Counted from the first letter of the stretch, positions 18,087-27,667 are shown. The stretch: DNA of 64,000 nucleotides from Oscillospiraceae bacterium (GCA_017533485.1 JAFXIC010000072.1:40505-104504); one strand, 5' to 3'. Translations and numbers: made by a program. The notes: generated by a model from the letters alone, not told the origin.

Positions 18087-20571
18087 CCAAGTCGGAGGAA
18101 AAGCATATCATCTGGAAAAACTCTGTGAAATCGGATGCAAGGTTCCCGATTTTTTCGTATTATCATCCGACATCTTTTTTGAATTTCTGGGGAATCGCTT
18201 GACGGAATATTGGGATATTCTTGCACATTATACTGATGATAAAAGAACGGATCTGATCGACTTATTATCGGAATGTGAATTTCCGGATACGATCAGAGAT
18301 AAAATTGCAGCAGAGATTGATGAGAATACTGTGGTTGCAGTACGTTCCAGTGCAACAGATGAGGACGGAGAATGCTATTCCTTTGCGGGCATGATGGAAA
18401 GCTATCTGAATGTACAGGGGATTGACGCGATACTTCATTCCGTAAAGCAATGCTATTTGTCTTGTTTTTCGCAGCGGATTATGCAGTACCGCATACAGAA
18501 TCATCTCATTACACCTACAATTTCTGTTGCTGTCATGATTCAGAATATGGTGGATGCAGAAATTTCGGGCGTCATATTTACAAGCAATCCTATTACCAAC
18601 GAACCGGATGAAATGCGGATTAGTGCGGTAACGGGACTTGGAGAACAGCTTGTATCGGGCGCTTCCGACAGCAGTGATTATACGATTGACTGCAACGGAA
18701 AAATTATCGAACGAAGCGAATCCTCCTTAAATCTTACCGACGAAACGGTTCACGCATTATATGAAGCGGCAAAAAAAATAGAATATGGCTTTCAACCAAG
18801 ACGTGGGCTCGATATTGAATACTGTATAAAATCCGGAGAAGTTTTTATTCTCCAGAGTCGGCTGATTACGCCCTATCGGCATATCAGAAAAGACGAGTTC
18901 CGGACAGTGCTTGATAATTCCAATATCATCGAAAGCTATTCGGGTGTTACAACGCCGCTGACATTCACGTTTGCACGCGAGGTCTATTCGAAAATCTATA
19001 AGCAGACGCTCCGTACATTTTATGTTAAGGAAGAAGCGATTCAGTCGATTGCGGACGATCTTGATCATATGCTGCATTTCTATGAAAATAAAATCTATTA
19101 CCGACTGAACAGCTGGTATAAGATGACCGCACTTTATCCCGGTTACGAAAAAAATAAGCAGTATATGGAAAATATGATGGGGGTAAAATCCACGCTTCAT
19201 GAATCCCAGGTCGGAGCTAAAACCAGATTGATTCGGATTTATGCAAGCTTTCTTTGGAAAATGCTGCATATGAAGCGTGACAGCAAGCGGTTTCTGGAGC
19301 GTTTTGAGAGAGTAACTGCGCCATATTACGGAAAAAAATTTGATGGTTATTCCAGTCAGGATGCACTTGGTGTCTATGATACGCTGGAACGGGAAATCCT
19401 TGATGACTTTATTACGCCGATTGCAAATGATATGGGTGCGATGGTAATATACGGAAAGCTGACCGAGGTGCTTAAAAATCAGGGTATTGATGGATATGAA
19501 GGCCTTTTGAGTGCGGCAATCAGCAAGCAGGGGAATGTCGAAAGTGCGCAGCAAAGCGCAGCCTTGCTGAGAATTACAGAGCAAATTCGTTTAGATGAAG
19601 CTATGGTAAGGCTCTTCCAAAGCGATTACGATATTATTTTGCAGCATCTGGATGATGATACACCGATATTTGCGATGATACGGGAATATATCTGGAAATA
19701 CGGTGCCAGAACCATGGATGAATTAAAGCTGGAAACGGTTACATTATTTGAAGATCCATCGTTTTTATTTGATATGATCCGCGGATATCTGGAATGTGCA
19801 TCTTTGCCGGAATCTGGCGGAAAAGATGAAACGGATGCTGACGAACGGCTGCTTTTGCCGTTTGGTGGTATGAAAAAGATCTGGGTGAAGGTGTTATTGC
19901 GGCTTACGAAGTATTTCATCCGGAATCGTGAGTCTTTGCGTCTGCGCAGAACCTATATCTATTCCATCGTGCGAAATATTTACCTGCAAATCGGTGAAAA
20001 TTTAGCGAAAGAAGGATTTTTAGAACAGCCGAGAGACATCTTCTTTATGACAAAAGATGAAATCACGAGGGTTGTCACTGAATCCGCCATCGACAGCACG
20101 GATATCAGAACTAGGATTTCAAATCGGAAAGCAGAATATGATTGCAATCGAACAAAACCGATTTACGAAAGAATGTATTTTTACGGTGATGTCTGTCCGG
20201 AAAATATGATACCGATTTATACACGTCAGGAAGTTTCAGATCATAAGCTTCTATCCGGTGTTGCAGGCGGAGGCGGTGTGGTGGAGGGAATTGTCAGACT
20301 GGTTGAAGATCCGGCGGACGCACAGATTTCCGATTGCATTTTAATGGCGAAGCGAACAGATCCCGGCTGGACCGTCTTATTTCCGATGGCAAAAGCAATT
20401 ATTATCGAGCGAGGAAGTGTCCTTTCCCATTCTGCGGTTGTTGCCAGAGAAATGGGTATTCCATTGGTTGCCGGAATTCGGGGTCTGACCGATCGCGTTC
20501 ACGATGGAATGAGAGTCCGGGTTGATGGAATTAACGGTACAGTTGAGATTATGGAGGAACCGGATGCATAA
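18049..20571 (+). CDS. PEP-synthase/rifampicin-phosphotransferase-like dikinase
   Basis: This 840-residue protein has a PPDK/PEP-synthase ATP-grasp domain (about 1-285: VGGKAYHLEKL, AVRSSATDEDGECYSFAGMMESYLNV, VSGVIFTSNP). A long helical middle region follows (about 300-740). A C-terminal swivelling phosphohistidine domain has GSVLSHSAVVAREMGIP with catalytic H794. The PEP-binding TIM barrel of true PEP synthase is missing. This order matches rifampicin phosphotransferase, in which the middle domain binds the acceptor. It therefore probably uses ATP to phosphorylate a small molecule or lipid head group. An antibiotic role is unlikely given that all neighbours are operon partners with lipid-type functions. 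Confidence 0.75.
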   Translation: MNILPKNTNPTIDQVGGKAYHLEKLCEIGCKVPDFFVLSSDIFFEFLGNRLTEYWDILAHYTDDKRTDLIDLLSECEFPDTIRDKIAAEIDENTVVAVRSSATDEDGECYSFAGMMESYLNVQGIDAILHSVKQCYLSCFSQRIMQYRIQNHLITPTISVAVMIQNMVDAEISGVIFTSNPITNEPDEMRISAVTGLGEQLVSGASDSSDYTIDCNGKIIERSESSLNLTDETVHALYEAAKKIEYGFQPRRGLDIEYCIKSGEVFILQSRLITPYRHIRKDEFRTVLDNSNIIESYSGVTTPLTFTFAREVYSKIYKQTLRTFYVKEEAIQSIADDLDHMLHFYENKIYYRLNSWYKMTALYPGYEKNKQYMENMMGVKSTLHESQVGAKTRLIRIYASFLWKMLHMKRDSKRFLERFERVTAPYYGKKFDGYSSQDALGVYDTLEREILDDFITPIANDMGAMVIYGKLTEVLKNQGIDGYEGLLSAAISKQGNVESAQQSAALLRITEQIRLDEAMVRLFQSDYDIILQHLDDDTPIFAMIREYIWKYGARTMDELKLETVTLFEDPSFLFDMIRGYLECASLPESGGKDETDADERLLLPFGGMKKIWVKVLLRLTKYFIRNRESLRLRRTYIYSIVRNIYLQIGENLAKEGFLEQPRDIFFMTKDEITRVVTESAIDSTDIRTRISNRKAEYDCNRTKPIYERMYFYGDVCPENMIPIYTRQEVSDHKLLSGVAGGGGVVEGIVRLVEDPADAQISDCILMAKRTDPGWTVLFPMAKAIIIERGSVLSHSAVVAREMGIPLVAGIRGLTDRVHDGMRVRVDGINGTVEIMEEPDA

Positions 20572-21643
20572 ATCAAAATTCACCTTTATACGCTATTCGA
20601 ATTGCTGGGAGGATACGCATGTACTATTGGCGGCACTGAATATCCAATCGGGTGAAACAGGTATTTCTGTGGCGTCAGCCGGCGATAATACCTTTGCTAT
20701 GCTTTTAAAGCACCCAAAACGGATTTATGCATTTGATGTAAACGAAACACAGCTCTTTTGTTGTGAACTGAAGATGCAGGCATTTCGATATTTAGAATAT
20801 GAGGAAATGCTGACGCTATTGGGCGTATGCACAGGAAACAGAATCTCACTATATCGTAAAATATCCTGCTATTTATCGTATCAAGTAAAAAAATATTTTG
20901 ACGCCCACACAGAACTCATCGAAAGTGGTATTATTCATGTCGGGAAATTCGAACGGTATTTTCGGATATTCCGAAACGCTATGATTCCTTTGGTAGCGAC
21001 AAAAGAACGGTTCCGATGCTTTGTGAAAATCAAGGACATGGAACGTCAGAAGCAATTTTTCCGACAATATATCAATACGCATCGTCTGCATCTGTTGTTC
21101 CGCATCTATTTTGGATATCGTGTGATGGGGAAGCTTGGACGCGACAGCAGCTTTTACCGATATGTCACGGATAAGGAATCCAGCGGTACCGATATCCAAA
21201 AACGATTTGAATACGGGATTTTCCATACGCTCAATGCGGATAATCCATATATCAATTATATAGTGCTTGGGCGGTATACAAAACGCAGCTTACCGATATA
21301 TCTTCGAAAAGAGAACTTTGAAACGATCCGTGAAAATCTGGATAAGCTTATATTAGTACATAGCGATTTGATGTCCTTGCATGTGAAGGAGATAGACTTT
21401 GCGAATTTATCCGATATCTTTGAATATATGAGTGCGGACGAATTTCGTCAAAATGAAAAAGTGCTTCGGGATATGATGCGACCAAATGGCAGAATCGCTT
21501 ACTGGAATATGCAAAACCGCCGTTATCTGAATGAGCACCAGTTCCGATATGACGCAGAAACTTCCGAACAGTTGTTTGAAGTCAATCAGTCATGGTTTTA
21601 TCGTGATTTTCGGCTGTATCGGAGGAAAACGTGCAATGAGTGA
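20564..21643 (+). CDS. BtaA-like SAM:diacylglycerol 3-amino-3-carboxypropyltransferase (DUF3419)
   Basis: This 359-residue protein matches the DUF3419/BtaA family. RYSNCWEDTHVLLAAL near the N-terminus is the family's signature WED motif. GETGISVASAGDNTFAML is the SAM-binding loop, and YAFDVNETQLFCCELKMQA carries the acidic residue and Asn-x-x-Gln typical of BtaA. BtaA moves the aminocarboxypropyl group of SAM to diacylglycerol to form diacylglyceryl-homoserine, the precursor of betaine lipids. The C-terminal segment (IAYWNMQNRR) also fits. No BtaB methyltransferase follows, so the amine is probably modified otherwise. It overlaps both neighbours by eight bases. Confidence 0.85.
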   Translation: MHKSKFTFIRYSNCWEDTHVLLAALNIQSGETGISVASAGDNTFAMLLKHPKRIYAFDVNETQLFCCELKMQAFRYLEYEEMLTLLGVCTGNRISLYRKISCYLSYQVKKYFDAHTELIESGIIHVGKFERYFRIFRNAMIPLVATKERFRCFVKIKDMERQKQFFRQYINTHRLHLLFRIYFGYRVMGKLGRDSSFYRYVTDKESSGTDIQKRFEYGIFHTLNADNPYINYIVLGRYTKRSLPIYLRKENFETIRENLDKLILVHSDLMSLHVKEIDFANLSDIFEYMSADEFRQNEKVLRDMMRPNGRIAYWNMQNRRYLNEHQFRYDAETSEQLFEVNQSWFYRDFRLYRRKTCNE

Positions 21644-23075
21644 GATCATAGAACGCTTTGAAACGATCTGTGCTGAGATGAAAAACACAGAAGCTGTCAT
21701 CTATCGGGATCGAATGAATATCAAACGTAAAACATTTTCGGAGCTTCATGATGATGTATGGAAAATGGCAGTTTATTTGTCACAATGCGGTGTGAGGCAG
21801 GGGGATCGGATTCTTGCATTTGCTCTTTCCTCCTATCATTTATCTGTGTTTATGCTCGCGGCATTGCATACAGGCGCTTCGATTATGTATGTCGATATCT
21901 TTGCGAAGCAAGCAAGTATACAGAGTGTGTTTGAACGATATCATCCGCATTTTGTTTTAGTGTCTAATCAGACCAAGCATTTACGCTGGTTTTTCGGCAG
22001 CATTCGAACGGTGCGAAAGATTCTGAATATTGATGGTTTTACTGATTTTCAAGCAGATGAATGGACGCCGCGTTCGATTCCGGAAGATCAAACTGCATTG
22101 CTGACCATGACCACAGGCTCGACCGGAATTCCGAAAATTGTCCTGCGCAGTCACCGGGATCTGATGCAGCAATTACAGCTGATTCATCGGAATATAACTG
22201 CCGGTACGAATGAAATCGTCTTAACGACTTCGTATATTTATGTGTTTGCGAATATTCTGAGCGGATTTACAACCGTGATGCCGCTTCTTAATCTCGGAAG
22301 ATATTCTCCGAAGCGTATCAATCGAATTTTAAAATTATTTCGAAACGAACAGATTTCTATGCTGATAACCTCGCCTGATTTTTGTCTGAAAGCAGAGCCT
22401 GTTTTTCCGCAGCTTCGGATGCTTTATTTTGGCGGTGCGATTCTCAATCGGTATGAGGCAGAAATGATTCGGAAAAAATTCCACGATTGTCGATGCCATG
22501 TGATTTATGGTGCAACAGAATGTAATCTTATCGCTGTTGCAGATCTTGACGATATGCTGGAAGTGCTAGAAACAGACCACCGTGCACTGCTTGGAAAACC
22601 GGTCGATGGTGTTCAGGTACGCCTGACAGATGACGGAGAAATACTTGTGGCGAGTGATGCATTGCTCGAAAATTATGTTTCTGATTCGGATACATCCAAA
22701 ATTCTGGATGAAAATGGTATCTTGTGGCATCGGACAAATGACTATGCGGGGTATCACGGATCATTTCTCTACTATAAAGGAAAAGGCGGAAATTCGATTG
22801 ACGTAAATTCTGTGCGGATTTTCAGCAATATTATTGAACAGGAAATTATTGCACAGTTCCCGTCGATTCCTAAATGTGCGGTTTTTATGAAGTCGGAGAG
22901 TGTATATGTAGTGGTGCAAGGGCGTCTGAAACCATCGCAAAAAGATGGCATTGAAACGATTATGAGGAGCTTTGGTGTGACATCATGGAAGCTTCGGATG
23001 CTTCGGAAAATACCGTGTGATGTCAAACATCATACTAAAATTAACTATCAGAAACTCAGGGAGAAGACATGGTAA
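21636..23075 (+). CDS. AMP-forming acyl/aryl ligase 1 (ANL superfamily)
   Basis: This 479-residue ligase activates a carboxylic acid as an acyl adenylate. The P-loop-like motif is LLTMTTGSTGIPKIVLRS (near 155-172), the second motif is VIYGATECNLIAV and the C-terminal domain ends in VKHHTKINYQKLREK, which retains a Lys in the usual catalytic position. Substrate cannot be read from sequence; a fatty acid or the carboxylate of a homoserine-type head group are both possible. The start at ATG 21636 overlaps the btaA-like stop codon by eight bases and has GGAGGAAA upstream. A paralogous ligase follows with a seven-base overlap. Confidence 0.82.
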   Translation: MSEIIERFETICAEMKNTEAVIYRDRMNIKRKTFSELHDDVWKMAVYLSQCGVRQGDRILAFALSSYHLSVFMLAALHTGASIMYVDIFAKQASIQSVFERYHPHFVLVSNQTKHLRWFFGSIRTVRKILNIDGFTDFQADEWTPRSIPEDQTALLTMTTGSTGIPKIVLRSHRDLMQQLQLIHRNITAGTNEIVLTTSYIYVFANILSGFTTVMPLLNLGRYSPKRINRILKLFRNEQISMLITSPDFCLKAEPVFPQLRMLYFGGAILNRYEAEMIRKKFHDCRCHVIYGATECNLIAVADLDDMLEVLETDHRALLGKPVDGVQVRLTDDGEILVASDALLENYVSDSDTSKILDENGILWHRTNDYAGYHGSFLYYKGKGGNSIDVNSVRIFSNIIEQEIIAQFPSIPKCAVFMKSESVYVVVQGRLKPSQKDGIETIMRSFGVTSWKLRMLRKIPCDVKHHTKINYQKLREKTW

Positions 23076-24505
23076 TTACAGAATATTGTTTGGATCATAT
23101 CCTGCGTGATGGGAAGGCGACATTTGGAAACCATCCGTATATTTTCACAAGAAAGCAGGATACATTTTGCGGAATTGCTTATTCAGATTTTGTAGATGAC
23201 GTGATTTCTGCGGCGTGTATTTTAAACAGATTGAATCTGTGCGGAAGAAAAATTCTGCTGTACGGCTCGAATTCCTATACATATTTGGTTGCTGATACGG
23301 CTGTTATGGCATATGTCGGAGTAAGCTGTACCGTATCGAAAGAATGGTCCGAAAAGAATGTATCGGAAGCAGTCGATTTTCTGGATGCGGGCGCAATCCT
23401 TTATTCTAAGGATAAAGCTGATGTCATTACAAAAGTGAGAGCGCAATATCCCGATATATTGTATATTGATATGGATGAACTGGTATCCGGAAAAGACGGA
23501 ACGATGACTGAATTACAGCCGATTTCTCCGGACGCTTGCTGTAAAATCATATTTTCCTCCGGTACCACAGGCACGCCGAAAGCCGTGATGCTGACACAGC
23601 AGCAGATGTTTGCGAATTGGGAAAGTCTCAAGCGGCGTACTCCGTTTACAAAGAATGACAAGGATTATCTATTCTTACCGCTGAGCCATACTTACGCCGG
23701 GATTTGTAATTTTCTGTATTCTCTCTTATCCGGAATGCAGATTTATCTATGCAGTGACAGCAAATGCATCATGGAAGAATTACAAATGGTTCGTCCGACT
23801 GTATTTTGTACGGTACCATTGATTCTGGAGCGAATCTATGCTGCATCAAGATCACAGAACCTATCACCCAGAGTGTTGTTCGGTGGAGAGCTCCGGTATC
23901 TTTTCAGCGGCGGTGCATTCCTGGCGCCTGAAATCCGACAATATTTGAAAGAACAGAATATCAATCTTCTGGAAGCATATGGACTGACAGAAACATCCTC
24001 TTTGATTTCCTGTGAATATCCGAATCGGGAAGATTTTGAATCTGTCGGAACTGTCATGGAAAACTTAGAGATCCGGATTGATGCGCCTGACATGGACGGA
24101 AGCGGAGAAATTCTGGTTCGTGGAGAGAATCTGTTTCTCGGATATTTCCGGAATGAATCCGCAACATCCGCAGCATTTGATGCGGATGGATTTTTCCATA
24201 CCGGTGATTTAGGAATATACCAAGATGACAAGCTCTATCTAAAGGGCAGAAAACGACGGATGATTCTGCGGTCCAACGGAGAGAATATTTATCCCGATGA
24301 AATCGAAGCCTTGCTGATGGTATACCCGATGATTCAACGTGCAAAGGTTTACGAAAAACAAAGTGAAGTGTTTGCGGCTTTATATATCAATGCAGATTTG
24401 AATGCGGATGAAATTATCGCAGAAGTCAATTCCAAACTCCCCAAATATGCACAGATTCAAAGCTACGAACTGATTTCTGACAACATTGATGTACGCCTCA
24501 AATGA
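23069..24505 (+). CDS. AMP-forming acyl ligase 2, short C-terminus
   Basis: This 478-residue ANL-superfamily ligase has IIFSSGTTGTPKAVMLT (ATP/phosphate loop), EAYGLTETSSLI, the hinge GDLGIYQDDKLYLKGRKRRMI, and NGENIYPDEIEALL, all typical of long-chain acyl-CoA or acyl-ACP synthetases. It ends at DNIDVRLK, so the usual C-terminal PKTxxGKxxR motif with the catalytic Lys is absent or cut short. It may do only the second half-reaction or depend on the other ligase. It is the last gene of the operon, followed directly by a strong terminator. Confidence 0.8.
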   Translation: MVITEYCLDHILRDGKATFGNHPYIFTRKQDTFCGIAYSDFVDDVISAACILNRLNLCGRKILLYGSNSYTYLVADTAVMAYVGVSCTVSKEWSEKNVSEAVDFLDAGAILYSKDKADVITKVRAQYPDILYIDMDELVSGKDGTMTELQPISPDACCKIIFSSGTTGTPKAVMLTQQQMFANWESLKRRTPFTKNDKDYLFLPLSHTYAGICNFLYSLLSGMQIYLCSDSKCIMEELQMVRPTVFCTVPLILERIYAASRSQNLSPRVLFGGELRYLFSGGAFLAPEIRQYLKEQNINLLEAYGLTETSSLISCEYPNREDFESVGTVMENLEIRIDAPDMDGSGEILVRGENLFLGYFRNESATSAAFDADGFFHTGDLGIYQDDKLYLKGRKRRMILRSNGENIYPDEIEALLMVYPMIQRAKVYEKQSEVFAALYINADLNADEIIAEVNSKLPKYAQIQSYELISDNIDVRLK

Positions 24506-24506
24506 A

Positions 24507-24543
24507 AAAATGCAGATGCAAAGAAAATTGCATCTGCATTTTT
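24507..24543. terminator. bidirectional terminator between operon and rimI
   Basis: AAATGCAGATGCAA pairs with TTGCATCTGCATTT, flanked by A and T runs, so it can end the lipid-like operon (plus) and the rimI transcript (minus). Confidence 0.93.
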
Positions 24544-24573
24544 AGTATTTACACTGATATGTGATTTATAAAT

Positions 24574-25023
24574 CTATAAATCCCGAGCCATCAACACAGC
24601 CGCTTCTTCCGGTTTCTGATAATAACGAGGACGATATCCGTTTTGTACAAATCCCAACGATTCATATAAGGTACGAGCAGGGACATTGCTTTCGCGTACT
24701 TCAAGATAGCATACAGTACAAATATCTTTGAGCATATCCATTGTCATTGTCCAAAGCCTGCGTGCGATTCCCTGATGTCGGTAATCGGGGGATACCACAA
24801 GTGTATTGATCGAAAGCTCGTCCATGACAAAACCGCAGTTGATAAAGGCGATCACTCGATTTTTTTCACGGCATATATAAGTGATCGCACGAGGATTTGT
24901 AAGTTCTCGCTGATAGATATCTTCTGACCACGGGGTTGTAAAACATTCCTTTGCAAGTTCCGCAACGCCGTGTACAGTTTCCTCAGACATCAGCTCATAA
25001 ACACGTTCAGCCTTTTGCGTCAT
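24574..25023 (-). CDS. rimI: ribosomal protein S18-alanine N-acetyltransferase RimI-like
   Basis: This 149-residue single-domain GNAT protein has VVSPDYRHQGIARRL, a classic Q/RxxGxA acetyl-CoA loop, followed by YLEVRESNVPARTLYESLGF and the C-terminal YYQKPEEAAVLM that mark RimI proteins. These acetylate the N-terminus of ribosomal protein S18. ATG 25023 has GGAGGGCAAG upstream; its first codons overlap the 3' end of polA by 17 bases, so the two are co-transcribed. Confidence 0.85.
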   Translation of the reverse strand: MTQKAERVYELMSEETVHGVAELAKECFTTPWSEDIYQRELTNPRAITYICREKNRVIAFINCGFVMDELSINTLVVSPDYRHQGIARRLWTMTMDMLKDICTVCYLEVRESNVPARTLYESLGFVQNGYRPRYYQKPEEAAVLMARDL

Positions 25024-27556
25024 ACCAACTCTTGCCCTCCTCGACCTCAACAGTCAGCGGAACACTGAGCTGACAGGAATTCTCCATTTCTGTTTTGAGA
25101 ATATCAGCCGCTTTGGGTGCATCTGCAATCGGTGCTTCTACAATCAGTTCGTCATGAATTTGAAGGATAAGTCTGGCAGTCGGAACTTCTTCTTTCAGCC
25201 GTTTCCATACACGAACCATAGCGGTTTTAATGATATCTGCAGCAGTTCCCTGAACCGGAGTGTTCATCGCAATTCGTTTACCGGCAGCCTGTGTCATTTT
25301 GTTGGAAGCACGCAGTTCCGGAACATATCGTTTGCGACCGAATAACGTCGTAACATAACCGGTTTCCTTGGCCTGTTCGACCGTTCGTTCCATAAATTCT
25401 CTGATACTTGGGAAAGAATCGAGATAGCTGTTGATATATTCCTCGGCTTTCTTGACGCTGACGCCGATATCTTTGGAGAGTGAGAACGGCCCGATGCCGT
25501 AAAGGATTCCGAAGTTTACCGCTTTCGCTGCACTTCTCATTTCCTTTGTAATCATATCTTCGGGCAGTCGGAAAACCTGTGCCGCCGTTGAGCGATGAAT
25601 GTCACGATTTTCTTTGAATGTTTGGCGCATATTTTCGTCATCGCAAAGATGTGCGACCAAGCGCAGTTCGATCTGACTGTAATCGGCGTCCAGTAATGTG
25701 CAGCCTTCTTCAGCGATGAAAAACTTGCGCATCTCGCGTCCAAGTTCTGTACGAACGGGGATGTTCTGGAGGTTTGGTTCTGTGGAGGAGATTCTGCCGG
25801 TGCGCGTTTCGGTCTGTCGGTAACAGGTGTGGATTCTGCTGTCTGGGGAGACGGCTTTTAATAACCCATCGACATAGGTGGAAGATAGCTTTGTCAGCTT
25901 ACGGTACTGAAGAATGGGTTCGATAATGGAGTGTTGATCGCGAAGATTTTCGAGCACTTCGGCATTGGTACTCCATCCGGTTTTCGTTTTCTTTCCTGCC
26001 GGCAAAGCTAACTCCTCAAATAACACGACACCGAGCTGTTTGGGTGAGAGAATATTAAATGAATGACCTGCGAGTTCATAAATCTGTTTTTGGAGCGCAT
26101 CAATCTGTGTAATCAATGCCTGACCGAAGATTTCTACACCTTCCGTATGCAAGCGTACTCCGGTATGTTCCATATCCGCGAGCACTTCGATCAGCGGCAT
26201 TTCAATTTCCCGGAGAAGCTGCTCCATGTCCTGTTCGATCACTTCGCGTTCAAGCTGTTTGCAAAGTGCGGGTAAAGCAGCAATTTCGGTATAGTCACCA
26301 AGATCGGAATCAAGCGGAATTCCTGCACCGGCACATAGCTTGTCGATCTGATATTCGGAAACAGAAGGATTGAGAAGATATGCACAGATCTCTGCGTCCA
26401 GTATCAGGTTTCCAAGTGTCCGGCCTTCTTCCATACATTTTCTGTATACAGGCTTTGCGGAGAAAGTGCGTTTTGGAACATCTGAACAGAGGAATGTCCG
26501 GATCATCAGAGGATCAGTGATTCTTGTCACATTCCGCTCCCATGCAAGATAGAGAATGGAATCTTTCAACAGAAAATCTATAATCTGCTGGGAATTGGAA
26601 AGCTGCTCTAGTTCGGACTTGGAAATTGCGACAACTTCCGGTTTGATATTCGACTCTGATTCTGCCGAGGTATGATCAGCGGAACTGCTGTCAACAGACG
26701 GCTGAATATGAAGACGCTGCATCAGCTTAAACAGCTCCAGCTCAGTCAGAATTGCCGCAAGTGTATCCGTATCCTGCGATAGATTGTGATAATCTTCGAG
26801 ATTCGTAGAAATTGGCGCGTCTTTTGCGATTGTAGCGAGCCATTTGCTTTCTTTCGCAGCTTCTGCGCCTGCTTCCAGCTTTCGTTTCACGGCAGGTGTC
26901 AGCTGAGCGGTATCCAGATTTTCGTAGAGTGCTTCAATTGTGCCATAAGTTCTGACAAGTCCCGTAGCAGTTTTTTCGCCGATTCCCGGAACACCGGAAA
27001 TATTATCCGAGCTGTCACCCATGAGGGCTTTTAAATCAATCAGATGAATCGGAGAGAACCCGTATTCTTCGAAAAAACGGTCGGTATCAAAGAAAATCGG
27101 TTCTTTGTTTGTACAAAGCCGAACAGAAACATGATCCTGAATCAGCTGTAAATTATCACGGTCACCTGTCAGCAGTACACAGTCTGTATCGGAATCAGCA
27201 GAAGCTTGGGCGAGCGTACCAAGAATATCGTCCGCTTCCCAGCCCTCACAGGTAATTACAGAATATCCCATTGCGGTCAGAAGCTTTTTGGTATACGGAA
27301 GCTGCATTGCAAGTTCCGGCGGCATTCCTTTTCGGTTTGCTTTATAGCTTGCAACTGCTTTATGACGGAATGTGGGCGCTTTCATATCAAATGCCACAGC
27401 GATTGCGGTCGGGCTTAGGTCATCAACGGCTTTTAACAAAATATTGAAAAATCCATAAACAGCATTTGTAAATATACCGGCGTGATTCGTGAGCGGCTTG
27501 ACCCCGTAATATGCACGATTGAGAATACTGTTTCCATCAACAATGAGTAATTTCAC
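25007..27556 (-). CDS. polA: DNA polymerase I
   Basis: This 849-residue repair and replication enzyme has an N-terminal 5'-3' exonuclease (1-290: LLIVDGNSILNRAYYG, GWEADDILGT, LTGDRDNLQLI, LMGDSSDNISGVPGIGEKTA). A middle region at about 310-460 follows, and a family A polymerase occupies about 465-849 (DADYSQIELRLVAHL, KAVNFGILYGIG, LQIHDELIVEAP). In the middle domain the DxE proofreading motif is absent (YLAWERN at its place), so no 3'-5' exonuclease is expected, as in many Firmicutes. The start is GTG with AAAGG upstream; a promoter is at 27598-27626. Confidence 0.97.
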   Translation of the reverse strand: MKLLIVDGNSILNRAYYGVKPLTNHAGIFTNAVYGFFNILLKAVDDLSPTAIAVAFDMKAPTFRHKAVASYKANRKGMPPELAMQLPYTKKLLTAMGYSVITCEGWEADDILGTLAQASADSDTDCVLLTGDRDNLQLIQDHVSVRLCTNKEPIFFDTDRFFEEYGFSPIHLIDLKALMGDSSDNISGVPGIGEKTATGLVRTYGTIEALYENLDTAQLTPAVKRKLEAGAEAAKESKWLATIAKDAPISTNLEDYHNLSQDTDTLAAILTELELFKLMQRLHIQPSVDSSSADHTSAESESNIKPEVVAISKSELEQLSNSQQIIDFLLKDSILYLAWERNVTRITDPLMIRTFLCSDVPKRTFSAKPVYRKCMEEGRTLGNLILDAEICAYLLNPSVSEYQIDKLCAGAGIPLDSDLGDYTEIAALPALCKQLEREVIEQDMEQLLREIEMPLIEVLADMEHTGVRLHTEGVEIFGQALITQIDALQKQIYELAGHSFNILSPKQLGVVLFEELALPAGKKTKTGWSTNAEVLENLRDQHSIIEPILQYRKLTKLSSTYVDGLLKAVSPDSRIHTCYRQTETRTGRISSTEPNLQNIPVRTELGREMRKFFIAEEGCTLLDADYSQIELRLVAHLCDDENMRQTFKENRDIHRSTAAQVFRLPEDMITKEMRSAAKAVNFGILYGIGPFSLSKDIGVSVKKAEEYINSYLDSFPSIREFMERTVEQAKETGYVTTLFGRKRYVPELRASNKMTQAAGKRIAMNTPVQGTAADIIKTAMVRVWKRLKEEVPTARLILQIHDELIVEAPIADAPKAADILKTEMENSCQLSVPLTVEVEEGKSWYDAKG

Positions 27557-27597
27557 GATCCAATATCCTTTCTCTCATGTCGAGAATATTTATCTTC

Positions 27598-27626
27598 ATT
27601 ATACCACGACATCTCCCACAGGTCAA
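27598..27626 (-). promoter_or_regulatory. sigma-A promoter for polA-rimI
   Basis: TTGACC, a 17-base spacer and TATAAT on the minus strand, about 40 bases ahead of the polA GTG. Confidence 0.82.
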
Positions 27627-27667
27627 CAGTTTCATTTGAAATTATCTATTATATAAGAGATTTATAC

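Noticed and set aside
18049-20571. Annotation as an antibiotic-resistance rifampicin phosphotransferase
   Set aside because: Architecture is similar, but the gene overlaps biosynthetic neighbours on both sides in one operon; resistance is not supported.
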